DNA of 64,000 nucleotides, from the NCBI GenBank assembly GCA_023957015.1, contig JAMLHR010000007.1, positions 19,354-83,353 on the forward strand. The letters run 5' to 3'. The number at the start of each line of letters is the position of its first letter. Positions within the stretch are counted from its first letter, which is position 1. The notes under the pieces were generated by a model, which was not told where the DNA came from, did not search any database, and worked only from the letters and a program-made list of their open reading frames with translations. Shown here piece by piece: positions 34,742-43,539 of the stretch. The stretch comes from Thermomicrobiales bacterium. GTDB taxonomy: Bacteria > Chloroflexota > Chloroflexia > Thermomicrobiales > UBA6265. Both the position numbers and the translations under genes were made by a program.

Positions 34742-37003
34742 CTAGCCGTTGTAGCGTGGTCCACGAGGTCCGCGATCATCCCGGCGGGGACCGCGATCAT
34801 CGCGACGAGGTCCACGATCGCCATCACGGCGCGGCGGGCGCGGAGCCTTCGGCTCCGGCAGTTCGCCGGTCAACGCGGCGCGGCGGCTGAGGCTGACCTT
34901 GCCATTCGGGGCAACATCGATCACCATCACGGTGATCTCCTCGCCTTCCTTGACCACATCCTCAACCCGCTCCGTGCGGATCGCTGGATCCTCACTCAGC
35001 TCAGAGATGTGGACCAGACCATCGCGACCCGGTGCGATCTCAACAAAGGCACCATAAGGCATGATGCTAACGACCTTACCGTTGTAGATCTCGCCACGCT
35101 CGACATTCACTTGCGGCAGATCCTCGGTCAGGGCCAGAATCTTCGCCTTGGCGCGCTCGATACCCTCGCCATCGGCGGAGGCGATCGAGATCGTGCCATC
35201 GTCCTCGATATTGATCTTGGAGTTGGACTCCTCCTGAATCTCGCGGATCATTGAACCACCAGGGCCAATAACCTTGCCGATCTTCTCCGGATTGATCTTG
35301 ATGCTGACCACCTGCGGCGCGAACTTGCTCAGTTGCTCACGTGGTGCGGAGATCGTCTCCATCATCTTGCCGAGAATGTGCTCGCGACCCTCGTGGGCCT
35401 GCGCCAGCGCCTGGCGCATGATCTCGTAGGAGATGCCCTTGACCTTGATGTCCATCTGGATCGCGGTCACACCATCCGGTGTACCGGCGACCTTGAAGTC
35501 CATATCGCCAAGAGCATCTTCCATACCCTGGATGTCCGTTAGCACGGTGTAGCGACCGGTATCGCCATCGGTGATCAGACCCATGGCCACGCCCGCAACC
35601 GGCTTCTTCAGCGGCACGCCGGCATCCATCAATGCCATCGTCGAACCACAGACGGACGCCATCGAGGACGAGCCATTCGAGGCCATGATCTCGGAGACGA
35701 CGCGGATGGTGTATGGGAACACATCCGTTGCCGGAATCTGATTCACCAATGCGCGCTCGGCGAGCGCACCATGACCGATATCGCGGCGGCTGGCACCGCG
35801 GAGTCGGCGTACCTCACCGACGCTGTATGGTGGGAAGTTGTAGTGATGGATGTAGCGCTTGCTGGTGGCTGGTGTGATCGAATCCAGTCGCTGCTCTTCC
35901 GCAGTGCTGCCGAGCGCAACGACGGTGAGCGCCTGGGTCTGGCCACGCGTGAAGACGGCGGAACCATGGGCGCGGGGCAGGTACCCAACCTGGGTCCAGA
36001 TCGGGCGGATCTCGGTGACACCGCGACCATCCGGACGCACACCTTCATCCAGAATGCCGCTGCGGACTTCGTCCTTCAGCAGCGCTTCGTAGGCACTGTT
36101 CACCTGCTGGGCGGTGAAGCGGGCATCCTCACCCTCGGTAAGCTGCGCTACGACTTCCTTTTGCAGCTCTCCGGTCGCCTCCAGGCGCACGACCTTGTCC
36201 GGATTGCGGACGACTTCGCGGAGTCGGCCGGCGATGGCACCACTGACGGCGGCGAAGAGTTCTTCGTCACGCTTCGGGCTGACAAACGCCCACTTCTCGA
36301 CACCAACCAACCCCTGCAGCTCACGCTGCAGCTGGACGATCTGGCGGATGACATCGTGGGCAACTTCGATGGCCTGAACCATCTTCTCTTCGGAGATCTC
36401 CCGCGCCTCGCCCTCAACCATCATGATGGCATCGTCGGTACCGGCGATGACCATGTCGAGGTCACCCTCTTCGCGCTGGGCAAAGGTCGGATTGACGACG
36501 AACTCGCCGTCCACGAGGCCCATGCGCACCGCGCCAACCGGACCTTCGAACGGGATTGGTCCAATCGTCAGACCGGCGGAGGCACCGATGATGGAGAGGA
36601 TGTCGCAATCATTCTCCTGATCGGCGCTGAGCACCGTGGTCATGATCTGGACTTCGGCCTTGTAGCCCTTCGGGAAGAGCGGTCGGATCGGGCGATCGGT
36701 CAGTCGGCAAGCGAGAATCGCGGCCTCGGTCGGGCGACCTTCGCGCTTCGGGAAGCCACCTGGAATCTTGCCGGCGGCGAACATGCGCTCTTCGTAGTCC
36801 ACGGTGAGCGGAAAGAAGCCCATATCTTCCTTGGCTTCCTTCTCTCCAATGGCGCTGGTCAGCACCAATGAATCACCGTACTGGACGGTGACAGCACCCA
36901 TGGAGAGTTGAGCCAGGCGGCCCGTCTCCAGGGTGAGTGTGCGGCCGGCGATCTCGGCGCTGACTCGCTTGAATCCTTGTTCTACATTCTCGGGAATTGA
37001 CAT
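34742..37003 (-). CDS. pnp: Polyribonucleotide nucleotidyltransferase
   Basis: 753 residues from ATG at 37003 (GGAGACGTGAA upstream); the in-frame extension to 37105 lacks support. Phosphorolytic 3'-5' exoribonuclease. Order: RNase PH domain 1 (GRLAQLSMGAVTVQYGDSLVLTSA...), helical linker, RNase PH domain 2 (RPIWTQVGYLPRAHGSAVFTRGQTQ), catalytic DMDFKVAGTPDGVTAIQMDIK, KH domain (VIGPGGSMIREIQEESNSKINIEDDG) and S1 domain (GKVVSIMPYGAFVEIAPGRDGLVHISEL). The C-terminus is a short RGG-like tail with repeated RRDDRGP units. Downstream of rpsO on the same strand, the usual order. Confidence 0.97.
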   Translation of the reverse strand: MSIPENVEQGFKRVSAEIAGRTLTLETGRLAQLSMGAVTVQYGDSLVLTSAIGEKEAKEDMGFFPLTVDYEERMFAAGKIPGGFPKREGRPTEAAILACRLTDRPIRPLFPKGYKAEVQIMTTVLSADQENDCDILSIIGASAGLTIGPIPFEGPVGAVRMGLVDGEFVVNPTFAQREEGDLDMVIAGTDDAIMMVEGEAREISEEKMVQAIEVAHDVIRQIVQLQRELQGLVGVEKWAFVSPKRDEELFAAVSGAIAGRLREVVRNPDKVVRLEATGELQKEVVAQLTEGEDARFTAQQVNSAYEALLKDEVRSGILDEGVRPDGRGVTEIRPIWTQVGYLPRAHGSAVFTRGQTQALTVVALGSTAEEQRLDSITPATSKRYIHHYNFPPYSVGEVRRLRGASRRDIGHGALAERALVNQIPATDVFPYTIRVVSEIMASNGSSSMASVCGSTMALMDAGVPLKKPVAGVAMGLITDGDTGRYTVLTDIQGMEDALGDMDFKVAGTPDGVTAIQMDIKVKGISYEIMRQALAQAHEGREHILGKMMETISAPREQLSKFAPQVVSIKINPEKIGKVIGPGGSMIREIQEESNSKINIEDDGTISIASADGEGIERAKAKILALTEDLPQVNVERGEIYNGKVVSIMPYGAFVEIAPGRDGLVHISELSEDPAIRTERVEDVVKEGEEITVMVIDVAPNGKVSLSRRAALTGELPEPKAPRPPRRDGDRGPRRDDRGPRRDDRGPRGPRYNG

Positions 37004-37109
37004 TTCACGTCTCCACAATCGCGCGCGGCCTTTCCGCACGCACTGACTTCCTGTTCTTCTACCTCGCTGGAGACCAGAGGAACTGGAGCGATGTGACCAG
37101 ACCATTTTC

Positions 37110-37139
37110 GGGCCGATACTCTTCAGGATCGGCCCCTAC
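37110..37139. repeat. Family D palindromic repeat
   Basis: GGGCCGAT and ATCGGCCC around a 10-base core ending CAGG, then CCTACG. A second copy (GGGACGAT...ATCGTCCC) is at 43428-43455. Confidence 0.7.
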
Positions 37140-37207
37140 GTATGTGGCCGCTCACGTCGCTCCAATGCCTCCTGGTTCCCGAGGGATAGTGGTCTCCTTT
37201 CTCTAGC

Positions 37208-37270
37208 GGTAGCAGGGCAGCTAGTCTGCCCTTCGCCTGGTATTGAGGGGAGACTAGCTCCCCTTCTACC
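37208..37270. repeat. Family B dispersed repeat
   Basis: GGTAGCAGGGCAG...CTGCCCT, then TATTGAGGGGAGAC, then GCTCCCCTTCTACC. A second copy is at 40091-40150. It lies in the rpsO-pnp intergenic region. Confidence 0.75.
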
Positions 37271-37286
37271 GATGTCACACATGAAC

Positions 37287-37319
37287 CAAAAGCCCAGAGC
37301 CTATGGCTCCGGGCTTTTG
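37287..37319 (-). terminator. Hairpin terminator after rpsO
   Basis: Stem CAAAAGCCCAGAGCC (37287-37301) with GGCTCCGGGCTTTTG (37305-37319), one mismatch, three-base loop. On the minus strand it ends in CTTTTG. It separates rpsO from pnp. Confidence 0.75.
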
Positions 37320-37393
37320 CTCACAAACGTGTTACCGACGCGCAATACCGGCGCAGTTGATCCTGGCTGGTTGTGCGCTCGAACCCCATGAAC

Positions 37394-37663
37394 CTACTTG
37401 CGCAGGCCGTGGCGGGCGATGGTGGCGCGATAGCGCTCAATGTCGGTCTTCTGCAGGTAGGCCAGCAGACGGCGGCGCTTACCAACCATCTTCAGCAGCC
37501 CACGGCGGGAGTGATGATCGTGACGATGGGTACGCAGGTGATCGGTGAGATCAAGGATGCGCTGCGTAAGGATGGCAATCTGCACCTCCGGCGAACCGGT
37601 ATCGGTATCGTGCAGCTTGGTTCCTTCGATAATGTCTTGCTTTTGTTCGAGTACCAACGCCAT
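37394..37663 (-). CDS. rpsO: Ribosomal protein S15
   Basis: 89 residues from ATG at 37663, AAGGAG upstream. Binds 16S rRNA early in assembly. Signature [50 protein letters not shown] matches the S15 motif with the GS/DH sites. Precedes pnp in the conserved rpsO-pnp order. In several bacteria S15 represses its own translation by a leader structure; the leader here is about 80 nt from the likely start site and was not folded. Confidence 0.97.
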   Translation of the reverse strand: MALVLEQKQDIIEGTKLHDTDTGSPEVQIAILTQRILDLTDHLRTHRHDHHSRRGLLKMVGKRRRLLAYLQKTDIERYRATIARHGLRK

Positions 37664-37749
37664 GTGGCGGTTTCTCCTTAACGTCGTTATCTGACGAGTT
37701 CTGATTTCAGGACACATAAAAACGCCCGTGGCGAAGGGCTTACCGGGAG

Positions 37750-37755
37750 AGTATA
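37750..37755 (-). promoter_or_regulatory. Possible extended -10 promoter for rpsO
   Basis: TG-C-TATACT on the minus strand (hexamer at 37750-37755), about 87 bases before the rpsO start. The TGn extension favours it despite a poor -35. Confidence 0.45.
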
Positions 37756-37913
37756 GCACGAAGTGCATTCGTACGACGTCTATATGTTCTTACATCCATT
37801 TGACACGATAATCATGGTATTCACGCAATCGATATGGCAACACCTGATAACCCTCCTACACGTTACCATGTACGAATGCAGTCACTTGTTCGTGGTCAGG
37901 AGTAGCAGACAAT

Positions 37914-38762
37914 ATGCTGGGTGTGATTGGCGGAACCGGGCTCTACAGCTTGCCTGAGTTGACCGATGTGGAAGAGATTGCGGTTGACACTGCCTGGGGA
38001 ATGCCAAGCGCCCCTCTTGTGGTCGGAAATCTGGCTTCCATGCGCGTTGTGTTCCTCGCCCGACATGGACGTCATCACCAGTTCAATCCCAGTGAAGTCA
38101 GCTATCACGCCAATATCGCGGCACTGAAATCGATCGGTGTGACACGCATTCTCTCAGTCAATGCAGTTGGCAGTCTCAATATCGCCATGCCACCGCGAGC
38201 AGCGGTCGTGCCGGATCAGATCATCGATCGCACCGTCGGTTTCCGCGCTCGCACCTTCTTTGAGAACGGCGCGGTGGGCCATGTCGGTCTTGCTGATCCG
38301 TTCTGCAACACGATGCGGCGCTCGATCCTCGCCCATGCCCGCGCCAATCACGAACTCGTTGAGGAAGGCGGCACCTACATCTGCATCGAGGGGCCACAGT
38401 TCAGCACCCGCGCCGAGAGCAATCTCTATCGCCAGTGGGGTGCCGATATCATCGGCATGACGGCGATGCCGGAGGCCCGCCTCGCCCGCGAGGCCGGTCT
38501 CTGTTACGGCACACTGGCAATGGTGACCGATTTCGATGTCTGGCACGAAACCGAGGAGGATGTAACGATCGAGGCCGTACAGCGTGTGCTGGCCGAGAAC
38601 GTGGAGACGGCGCGGAACGTTGTACGTGGAATCGCGGCAGAACCGGAACCGGTCTGCGACTGCTGTGCCGGCTTCTCCAGCGCAGTCATGACTCACGATA
38701 TCGCGCCAGATGTAGCAGATCGACTCGCGCTCATCCTGCGTACTCCCGGCAAGGTCAGCTAG
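37914..38762 (+). CDS. mtnP: 5'-methylthioadenosine/inosine phosphorylase
   Basis: 282 residues. Nucleoside phosphorylase family 2. Motifs: IGGTGLYSLPEL, HGRHHQFNPSEVSYHANIAALKSIGVTRILSVNAVGSL (phosphate site), YICIEGPQFSTRAESNLYRQWGADIIGMTAMPEARLAREAGLCY and MVTDFDVWH. The last contains the base-binding Asp pair typical of MTA phosphorylase; distinguishing MTA from MTI or purine substrates would need a closer comparison. The C-terminal CDCC motif is notable. AGGAG lies ten bases before ATG. A FtsW/RodA gene follows three bases after the stop. Confidence 0.9.
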   Translation: MLGVIGGTGLYSLPELTDVEEIAVDTAWGMPSAPLVVGNLASMRVVFLARHGRHHQFNPSEVSYHANIAALKSIGVTRILSVNAVGSLNIAMPPRAAVVPDQIIDRTVGFRARTFFENGAVGHVGLADPFCNTMRRSILAHARANHELVEEGGTYICIEGPQFSTRAESNLYRQWGADIIGMTAMPEARLAREAGLCYGTLAMVTDFDVWHETEEDVTIEAVQRVLAENVETARNVVRGIAAEPEPVCDCCAGFSSAVMTHDIAPDVADRLALILRTPGKVS

Positions 38763-38765
38763 GTC

Positions 38766-40082
38766 GTGCACCGTTACCGGCCATCGCTCCGCCTCACTGA
38801 GTTCAATCTCCTCCTGATCACTGCTGCGATGACCTTCGTTGGCTCGCTCATGATCTTCCTGGTGGACAAAGGCACCGTTGCGTGGACCTGGCAGGATGTC
38901 TCGGTAGGTCTGGCGGCGGCCGCAGCGATGCTGCTGGTCAACATCACCTTTAGTCTGCGCGGATTTCGCGGCGATCAGATCCTTTTCCCCATCACCGCCA
39001 CCCTGGCGATGTTGGGCATGCTGATGATCCAACGGCTATCGCCGGATCTCGAGGCGATTGGCGCGATCGAGTTCTCCCTCTCCGCTCGCCATCTGATGTA
39101 CCTGGCCATCGGTCTCGTTGGTATGTGGCTGATCGTGATGCTGAGCGGTCCTCTACGAGTAGCCGAGTGGTTGCCGCGCTACAAGTACCTTTGGTTGATC
39201 GGCACGCTGGCATTGCAGGCGCTGGCGATGGTTATCGGTACTGAAGTAGGAGGGGCACGACTCTGGATTCAGGTTGGTCCGATACAGGTGCAGCCATCGG
39301 AGATCTCCAAGATCACGCTCGTGATCTTCCTGGCCGCGTATCTGGACGAGAAGCGGGACCTGCTCAAGGAGTCCTGGCAGGTTGGTCGGCTGAAGTTACC
39401 TCCCATCCCCTATTTGCTGCCAATGGGCATCATGTGGGGAGTCTCGCTACTGCTGCTCGTGGCCCTGAACGATCTCGGTCCGGCATTGCTCTTCTTCGGT
39501 ATCTTCGTCGTCATGCTTTATCTGGCGACTGGCAGCCGACTCTACGTTGTCGTTTTCGGTCTCAGTTTCCTGGCGGCCTGTTGGTTGGCGTGGACATTCT
39601 TCAGCCGTATCGAGATCCGGGTTAACAACTGGCTCGATCCGTTCTGGGATCCGTATGGATTCGGATACCAACCCGTACAAAGCGACTACGCGCTCTCCGC
39701 TGGTGGTCTGTTTGGCACCGGTCTCGGTCAGGGACATCCAGCCTTCATCTCGCAGGTGCAAACCGACTACATCTTTAGCGCTTTCGGTGAGGAGCTGGGT
39801 CTGCTAGGTGCGTTGGCGCTGATCGCGCTCTACTTTAGTTGGGTACTGCGATCATTCATTATCTCAATACGAGCGCAGGAGGGCTTCGCGCAGCTGCTGG
39901 TCGGTGGACTCGCCGCCAGTTTGGGTTTACAGACGATCATTATCATCGGCGGTGTGACGCGGCTGATTCCGCTGACGGGTATCACGTTGCCGTTCGTCTC
40001 GTATGGCGGTAGCTCGTTGGTCACGAATCTGGGTGTGGTCGGGATTATTCTCTATTTCTCGAGTCGACCGCGACGGATATAA
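38766..40082 (+). CDS. FtsW/RodA/SpoVE-family peptidoglycan glycosyltransferase
   Basis: 438 residues, GTG start three bases after mtnP. About ten hydrophobic segments. SEDS signatures: GGARLWIQVGPIQVQPSEISKITLVIFLAAYLDEK and, near the C-terminus, RLIPLTGITLPFVSYGGSSLVTNLGVVGIILYFS. The conserved loop with QSDYALSAGGLFGTGLGQGHPAFISQVQTDYIFSAFGEELG is complete. Works with a class B PBP to polymerise and cross-link peptidoglycan; the PBP gene follows. Whether it acts in elongation or division is not decided by the sequence. Confidence 0.93.
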   Translation: MHRYRPSLRLTEFNLLLITAAMTFVGSLMIFLVDKGTVAWTWQDVSVGLAAAAAMLLVNITFSLRGFRGDQILFPITATLAMLGMLMIQRLSPDLEAIGAIEFSLSARHLMYLAIGLVGMWLIVMLSGPLRVAEWLPRYKYLWLIGTLALQALAMVIGTEVGGARLWIQVGPIQVQPSEISKITLVIFLAAYLDEKRDLLKESWQVGRLKLPPIPYLLPMGIMWGVSLLLLVALNDLGPALLFFGIFVVMLYLATGSRLYVVVFGLSFLAACWLAWTFFSRIEIRVNNWLDPFWDPYGFGYQPVQSDYALSAGGLFGTGLGQGHPAFISQVQTDYIFSAFGEELGLLGALALIALYFSWVLRSFIISIRAQEGFAQLLVGGLAASLGLQTIIIIGGVTRLIPLTGITLPFVSYGGSSLVTNLGVVGIILYFSSRPRRI

Positions 40083-40090
40083 CCGAGTTA

Positions 40091-40150
40091 GGTAGCAGGG
40101 CAGACGAGCTGCCCTCCAGTATTGAGGGGAGACAGGCTCCCCTTCTACCG
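40091..40150. repeat. Family B dispersed repeat
   Basis: GGTAGCAGGGCAGACGAGCT then ATTGAGGGGAGAC and GCTCCCCTTCTACC; matches 37208-37270. It lies between the FtsW/RodA and PBP genes and is followed by another partial GGTAGCAGGGCGA. Confidence 0.75.
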
Positions 40151-40216
40151 GGAGAGATGGTCCCGACACAGAATCGGTAGCAGGGCGAATGGTCCCATCG
40201 TAGGAAAGGAGCAGAC

Positions 40217-41857
40217 ATGTCAAACGCAATCCGAACGCTGTTCCTGCTGGGGGCAATCGGTCTCATCGGCTTTGGACTATTCATCGGCGACGATCTCTCC
40301 GATGCGCGCTGGCTCGCGTTGCTCGGCGGAGCCTTTCTTTGTCTGTTGCTGGCCACTAGAATCCCGCTCGCTGCGGGGATGCCGACCTTCAATCGCGGAC
40401 TGATTCGGACCACGATGCTGCTGGCGTGCATTTTCATCCTCCTCTCGGCGCAGTTGATCCGTATACAGGTCGTGCGCCAGGAGGAAATCTATTACCGCAC
40501 CGGTATCGCCCTGGACGGCGAGGTGATCAGCAATCCCCGACTATATCAACAGCAACTCACGGTTCAGCGTGGCAAGATACTCGATCGTAATGGCGTCGTC
40601 CTGGCAGATACCACACTGCAGGATGGTATCTATTACCGCTCCTGGCCGGTGCCATCAACGTATTCCGTCACCGGATACTACAGTCCGAATGCCTATGGCA
40701 TGACGGGAATCGAGGCGACCTTCGAGGAAGAGCTCAGTGGCCAGGCGGGCACCAACCCGATCGAGCAGACGATTCGCAGTCTGTTCGGTCGCGAGCAAGC
40801 CGGTGCCGATGTCGAAATGACGATCGATTCTGACCTGCAGACGCTCGCCTATAACGCGATGGGCAACAACCATGGCGCGATTGTGCTGCTGGACATCAAA
40901 ACAGGCGAAACTTTAGTGCTCGCCAGCAAGCCGACGGTTAATCCGAACTCGCTGTACGTGGTGAGTGACTCGACCGATGCGAACGCTTACTGGGATACGA
41001 TCGCCAACGACGAGGCCAATCGACCGTTCGTGACCAGATCAACGATGGGGTTGTACACACCGGGATCGACATTCAAGACGGTCTCGGCCGGTATCGCGAT
41101 CAATGAGGGCATCGCGAATCCGGACACGATCTACGAGGACAACGGTCAGATCACCATTGATGGCCGGGTATTGGTGGAACAGAACCGACCCGATCAATCG
41201 CGGGATCAATGGTCGCTACGAGAAGCGATCATGTGGAGCCTGAATGTGGTTATGGCCCAGGTTGGACTCGAGATCGGTGGCGATACCTACTGGGAGTATG
41301 GTCCGAAGCTCGGCTATGACACACCGATCCCCTACGACCTGCCGGTCTATGAGAGCCAGATCGCCAGCAATCGCGCTTTCCTGGACTCGCAGAACGCACT
41401 GGCCGATACCGGTTTTGGTCAGGGGCAGATCCAGATGACGCCGCTGCACCTGGCGATGTTGGCGAGTATGTGGGCCAACGATGGCACGATGGTGAAGCCG
41501 ATTCTTGTCTCCAAAGTCACTGCCGCGGATGGATCGGTGCTGTTCCAGGCGAAACCACAGGTCTGGTTGCAATGCGTTGATCCCGCAACCGCCAACGATG
41601 TCAAGGACATGATGATTGATGTGATCGAGACGGGATCGGCACAGCACGGACAAGCCTACCCCTATACGATCGGTGGCAAGACCGGCACCGCCGAGTTGGG
41701 CGATGGCACCACGAACTCCCTGTTCATTGGTTTCATCGGCGATCCCGAGCCACGTTACGCCATCGCGGTGGTGCTGGAAAGCGATCCGGATATCAGCGCG
41801 GTTGCCACCGCCAGAGATATCCTGGTAGCGGCGATGAACCGTCGTGATGGTGACTAG
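40217..41857 (+). CDS. Class B penicillin-binding protein (PbpA-like)
   Basis: 546 residues, AAAGGAG upstream of ATG. Three or four N-terminal hydrophobic segments (LFLLGAIGLIGFGLFIG, ALLGGAFLCLLLATRIPL, MLLACIFILLSAQLIRIQV) precede the extracellular part. The transpeptidase motifs are SxxK = STFK (in LYTPGSTFKTVSAGIA), SxN = SLN (in IMWSLNVVMAQVG) and KTG = KTGTAELG. Class B monofunctional. It forms a set with the SEDS protein upstream, typical of PbpA-RodA/FtsW pairs in monoderm bacteria. Confidence 0.93.
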   Translation: MSNAIRTLFLLGAIGLIGFGLFIGDDLSDARWLALLGGAFLCLLLATRIPLAAGMPTFNRGLIRTTMLLACIFILLSAQLIRIQVVRQEEIYYRTGIALDGEVISNPRLYQQQLTVQRGKILDRNGVVLADTTLQDGIYYRSWPVPSTYSVTGYYSPNAYGMTGIEATFEEELSGQAGTNPIEQTIRSLFGREQAGADVEMTIDSDLQTLAYNAMGNNHGAIVLLDIKTGETLVLASKPTVNPNSLYVVSDSTDANAYWDTIANDEANRPFVTRSTMGLYTPGSTFKTVSAGIAINEGIANPDTIYEDNGQITIDGRVLVEQNRPDQSRDQWSLREAIMWSLNVVMAQVGLEIGGDTYWEYGPKLGYDTPIPYDLPVYESQIASNRAFLDSQNALADTGFGQGQIQMTPLHLAMLASMWANDGTMVKPILVSKVTAADGSVLFQAKPQVWLQCVDPATANDVKDMMIDVIETGSAQHGQAYPYTIGGKTGTAELGDGTTNSLFIGFIGDPEPRYAIAVVLESDPDISAVATARDILVAAMNRRDGD

Positions 41858-41867
41858 GGATTTGCCC

Positions 41868-41897
41868 TTGTCTCTCCTAGCAGGTATTTGGTATAGT
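41868..41897 (+). promoter_or_regulatory. Promoter for tRNA-Asn
   Basis: TTGTCT (41868-41873) and TATAGT (41892-41897) with an 18-base spacer, ending 26 bases before the tRNA. Confidence 0.55.
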
Positions 41898-41923
41898 CTT
41901 CTCGCTGCTCCAAGAGAGCATGT

Positions 41924-41998
41924 TCCCCGATAGCTCAACGGTAGAGCATTCGGCTGTTAACCGAAGGGTTCCTGGTTCGAATCCAGGTCGGGGAGCCA
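41924..41998 (+). tRNA. tRNA-Asn (GTT)
   Basis: Acceptor TCCCCGA/TCGGGGA, D-arm GCTCAACGGTAGAGC, anticodon loop CTGTTAA (GTT), T-arm CCTGGTTCGAATCCAGG, CCA encoded at 41996-41998. Confidence 0.96.
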
Positions 41999-42030
41999 AA
42001 AAGCCCGTTGATTGAATCGACGGGCTTTTT
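41999..42030 (+). terminator. Rho-independent terminator after tRNA-Asn
   Basis: AAAAAGCCCGTTGATT pairs with AATCGACGGGCTTTTT, perfect GCCCGT core and terminal T-run, starting one base after the tRNA. Confidence 0.92.
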
Positions 42031-42378
42031 GCATCACGTCAGAAGCCTCTTCGATCTCCTCCTCCTTGCCCACACGTCCTCCACTGGCACTCCGCCTTCT
42101 GGTCATTCCCATTTACACATTCCAACTGTGCTTTCACACGCGGTCACTCAACAGATTCGACGGATATCAACAACTGAATGAACATACATAGCCCTCCTTT
42201 GAAATCAGACTTTACTACACCTAATGTAGTTATTCTTGTCTAAACTCAATTCGATGTCCTCATTCAAATACGCTATTTCGGAGTACATATTGACAAAACT
42301 TGCTCCGTGCTCAACAATGCATTCAAACAAAATAAGGCAACGCTGCCATCGAATTTGGGGTTTGAGAGTGAGGATGAT
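42031..42378. other. AT-rich intergenic region with a candidate promoter
   Basis: 348 bases, clearly more AT-rich than its surroundings from about 42100 on. It contains an inverted repeat ACTACA...TGTAGT (42214-42219 and 42225-42230) and the promoter listed below. I see no convincing gene in either strand; a 63-residue minus-strand frame across it has no ribosome-binding site. Confidence 0.55.
42290..42318 (+). promoter_or_regulatory. Candidate promoter for the LPxTG-type gene
   Basis: TTGACA at 42290-42295, 17-base spacer, AACAAT at 42313-42318; 60 bases before the likely start. The -35 is a perfect consensus. Confidence 0.55.
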
Positions 42379-43323
42379 ATGATGTCCAGAATTCATTTCA
42401 TGCGGGTGATCGTAACCTGCGTGTTCTGCATTACCCTGTTTGGAACGGGTGTAAGTGCGGTGGAAACGGGAGTGACCGTGTCCGGCACCGTGCTGGACGG
42501 TCGACCAGGCCAGGCTTGTGTGCCTGTCGCTGGTGCAGAGGTCCAGTTGGTAGACATCTCCGAGTTCTTCAATGTCATAGACACTGTGATTAGCGGTGGC
42601 GATGGTTCCTATGTGTTTTCCGGTGTGCCCAATCAGACGTTGGTGGTGAACATCGCCATCACGGAGTTCGCTGAGACATCAGTTGGCAGGACTATCACTG
42701 TGGCCAGTAGTGACCTCAATGGTGTGAACCCACATATTGTGGGCCTAGATGAAGATAACAACCTGATATTCGACCCATGTACTGGCCTTGGCTCAGATAT
42801 TGGCGGAAATCCTGGCCCTGCTCCTGATCCAGAACCCACTTCAACAGCTCCTGATCCAGAACCCACCTCGCCTGCTCTTAATAACGCCTTTATGCTCACG
42901 GCGGCAACGCGCGCGTGTGAAGACCAGACCTTCAAGGCAACCTGGACCGGTACCAATATCGAATCCATCGAGTTCGCGCTGAGCAGCACGTCCGACGATT
43001 GGACCTCCGGTTGGTTGCCCGCCGATGCCGCGGCTGGATCGTTCACCACAGCCGTCGATCATCATGGCTACGACAAGGTCGTGACGCGTGTGACCTTTGC
43101 CGATGGCACGGTCGAGGATGTTTCCGCGGATGTTGGTACCTGCACCACACCATCCACACCTGAGAAGCCAACCACGCCACAGAAACCAGGTGGAGTGACC
43201 TCGCTACCATCAACAGGTTCGGGAAATGATGCGGGTATGAGCAGTGTGCTTCTCGGCACGATGGCGATCGCTTTGACGGCGATGGTCAGTGCTGGAATCC
43301 GCAGGGCAGGCAAACAGGCCTAA
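42379..43323 (+). CDS. Secreted surface protein with C-terminal LPxTG-type sorting signal
   Basis: 314 residues from ATG at 42379 (a second ATG at 42382 is better placed relative to GAGGAT). Signal peptide: FMRVIVTCVFCITLFGTGVSA. Residues 30-130 resemble a carboxypeptidase-regulatory/Cna-B-like beta fold (GVTVSGTVLDGRPGQACVPVAGAEVQLVD...GDGSYVFSGVPNQTLVV). Then two PDPEPTS repeats, a second beta domain (TFKATWTGTNIESIEFALSS...FADGTVEDVSADVGTC), a PEKPTTPQKP spacer, and LPSTG followed by a hydrophobic stretch and RRAGKQA. Two pairs of Cys may form disulfides. Sortase not found here. Confidence 0.75.
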   Translation: MMSRIHFMRVIVTCVFCITLFGTGVSAVETGVTVSGTVLDGRPGQACVPVAGAEVQLVDISEFFNVIDTVISGGDGSYVFSGVPNQTLVVNIAITEFAETSVGRTITVASSDLNGVNPHIVGLDEDNNLIFDPCTGLGSDIGGNPGPAPDPEPTSTAPDPEPTSPALNNAFMLTAATRACEDQTFKATWTGTNIESIEFALSSTSDDWTSGWLPADAAAGSFTTAVDHHGYDKVVTRVTFADGTVEDVSADVGTCTTPSTPEKPTTPQKPGGVTSLPSTGSGNDAGMSSVLLGTMAIALTAMVSAGIRRAGKQA

Positions 43324-43349
43324 CCGATAGCACAGAGCAGATAGCATCA

Positions 43350-43381
43350 GGAAGCCAGTCGACCGCAGTCGGCTGGCTTCC
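43350..43381 (+). terminator. Terminator after the LPxTG-type gene
   Basis: GGAAGCCAGTCGAC (43350-43363) pairs with GTCGGCTGGCTTCC (43368-43381), one mismatch, loop CGCA. No long T-run. Confidence 0.65.
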
Positions 43382-43427
43382 TGCATCACCTGGCAGTGAA
43401 ACGACATATCATGATCGACGGTGATGC

Positions 43428-43455
43428 GGGACGATATCTTTGAGGATCGTCCCCT
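43428..43455. repeat. Family D palindromic repeat
   Basis: GGGACGAT and ATCGTCCC with a 10-base core ending GAGG, then CCTA. Same design as 37110-37139, with a compensated base pair (C-G changed to A-T), which is characteristic of hairpin repeats under selection or shared origin. Confidence 0.7.
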
Positions 43456-43539
43456 ATCTGGAGCTGGTCAGTCTACCCAATACTGCTAGAATTGGTCGCA
43501 GCGTTAATTGCTTGTTCCACGAGAGAGGAATGCCAACTC

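Noticed and set aside
42205..42396. 63-codon minus-strand frame in the AT-rich region
   Set aside because: No ribosome-binding site, overlaps the start of the surface-protein gene, and composition is that of AT-rich non-coding DNA.
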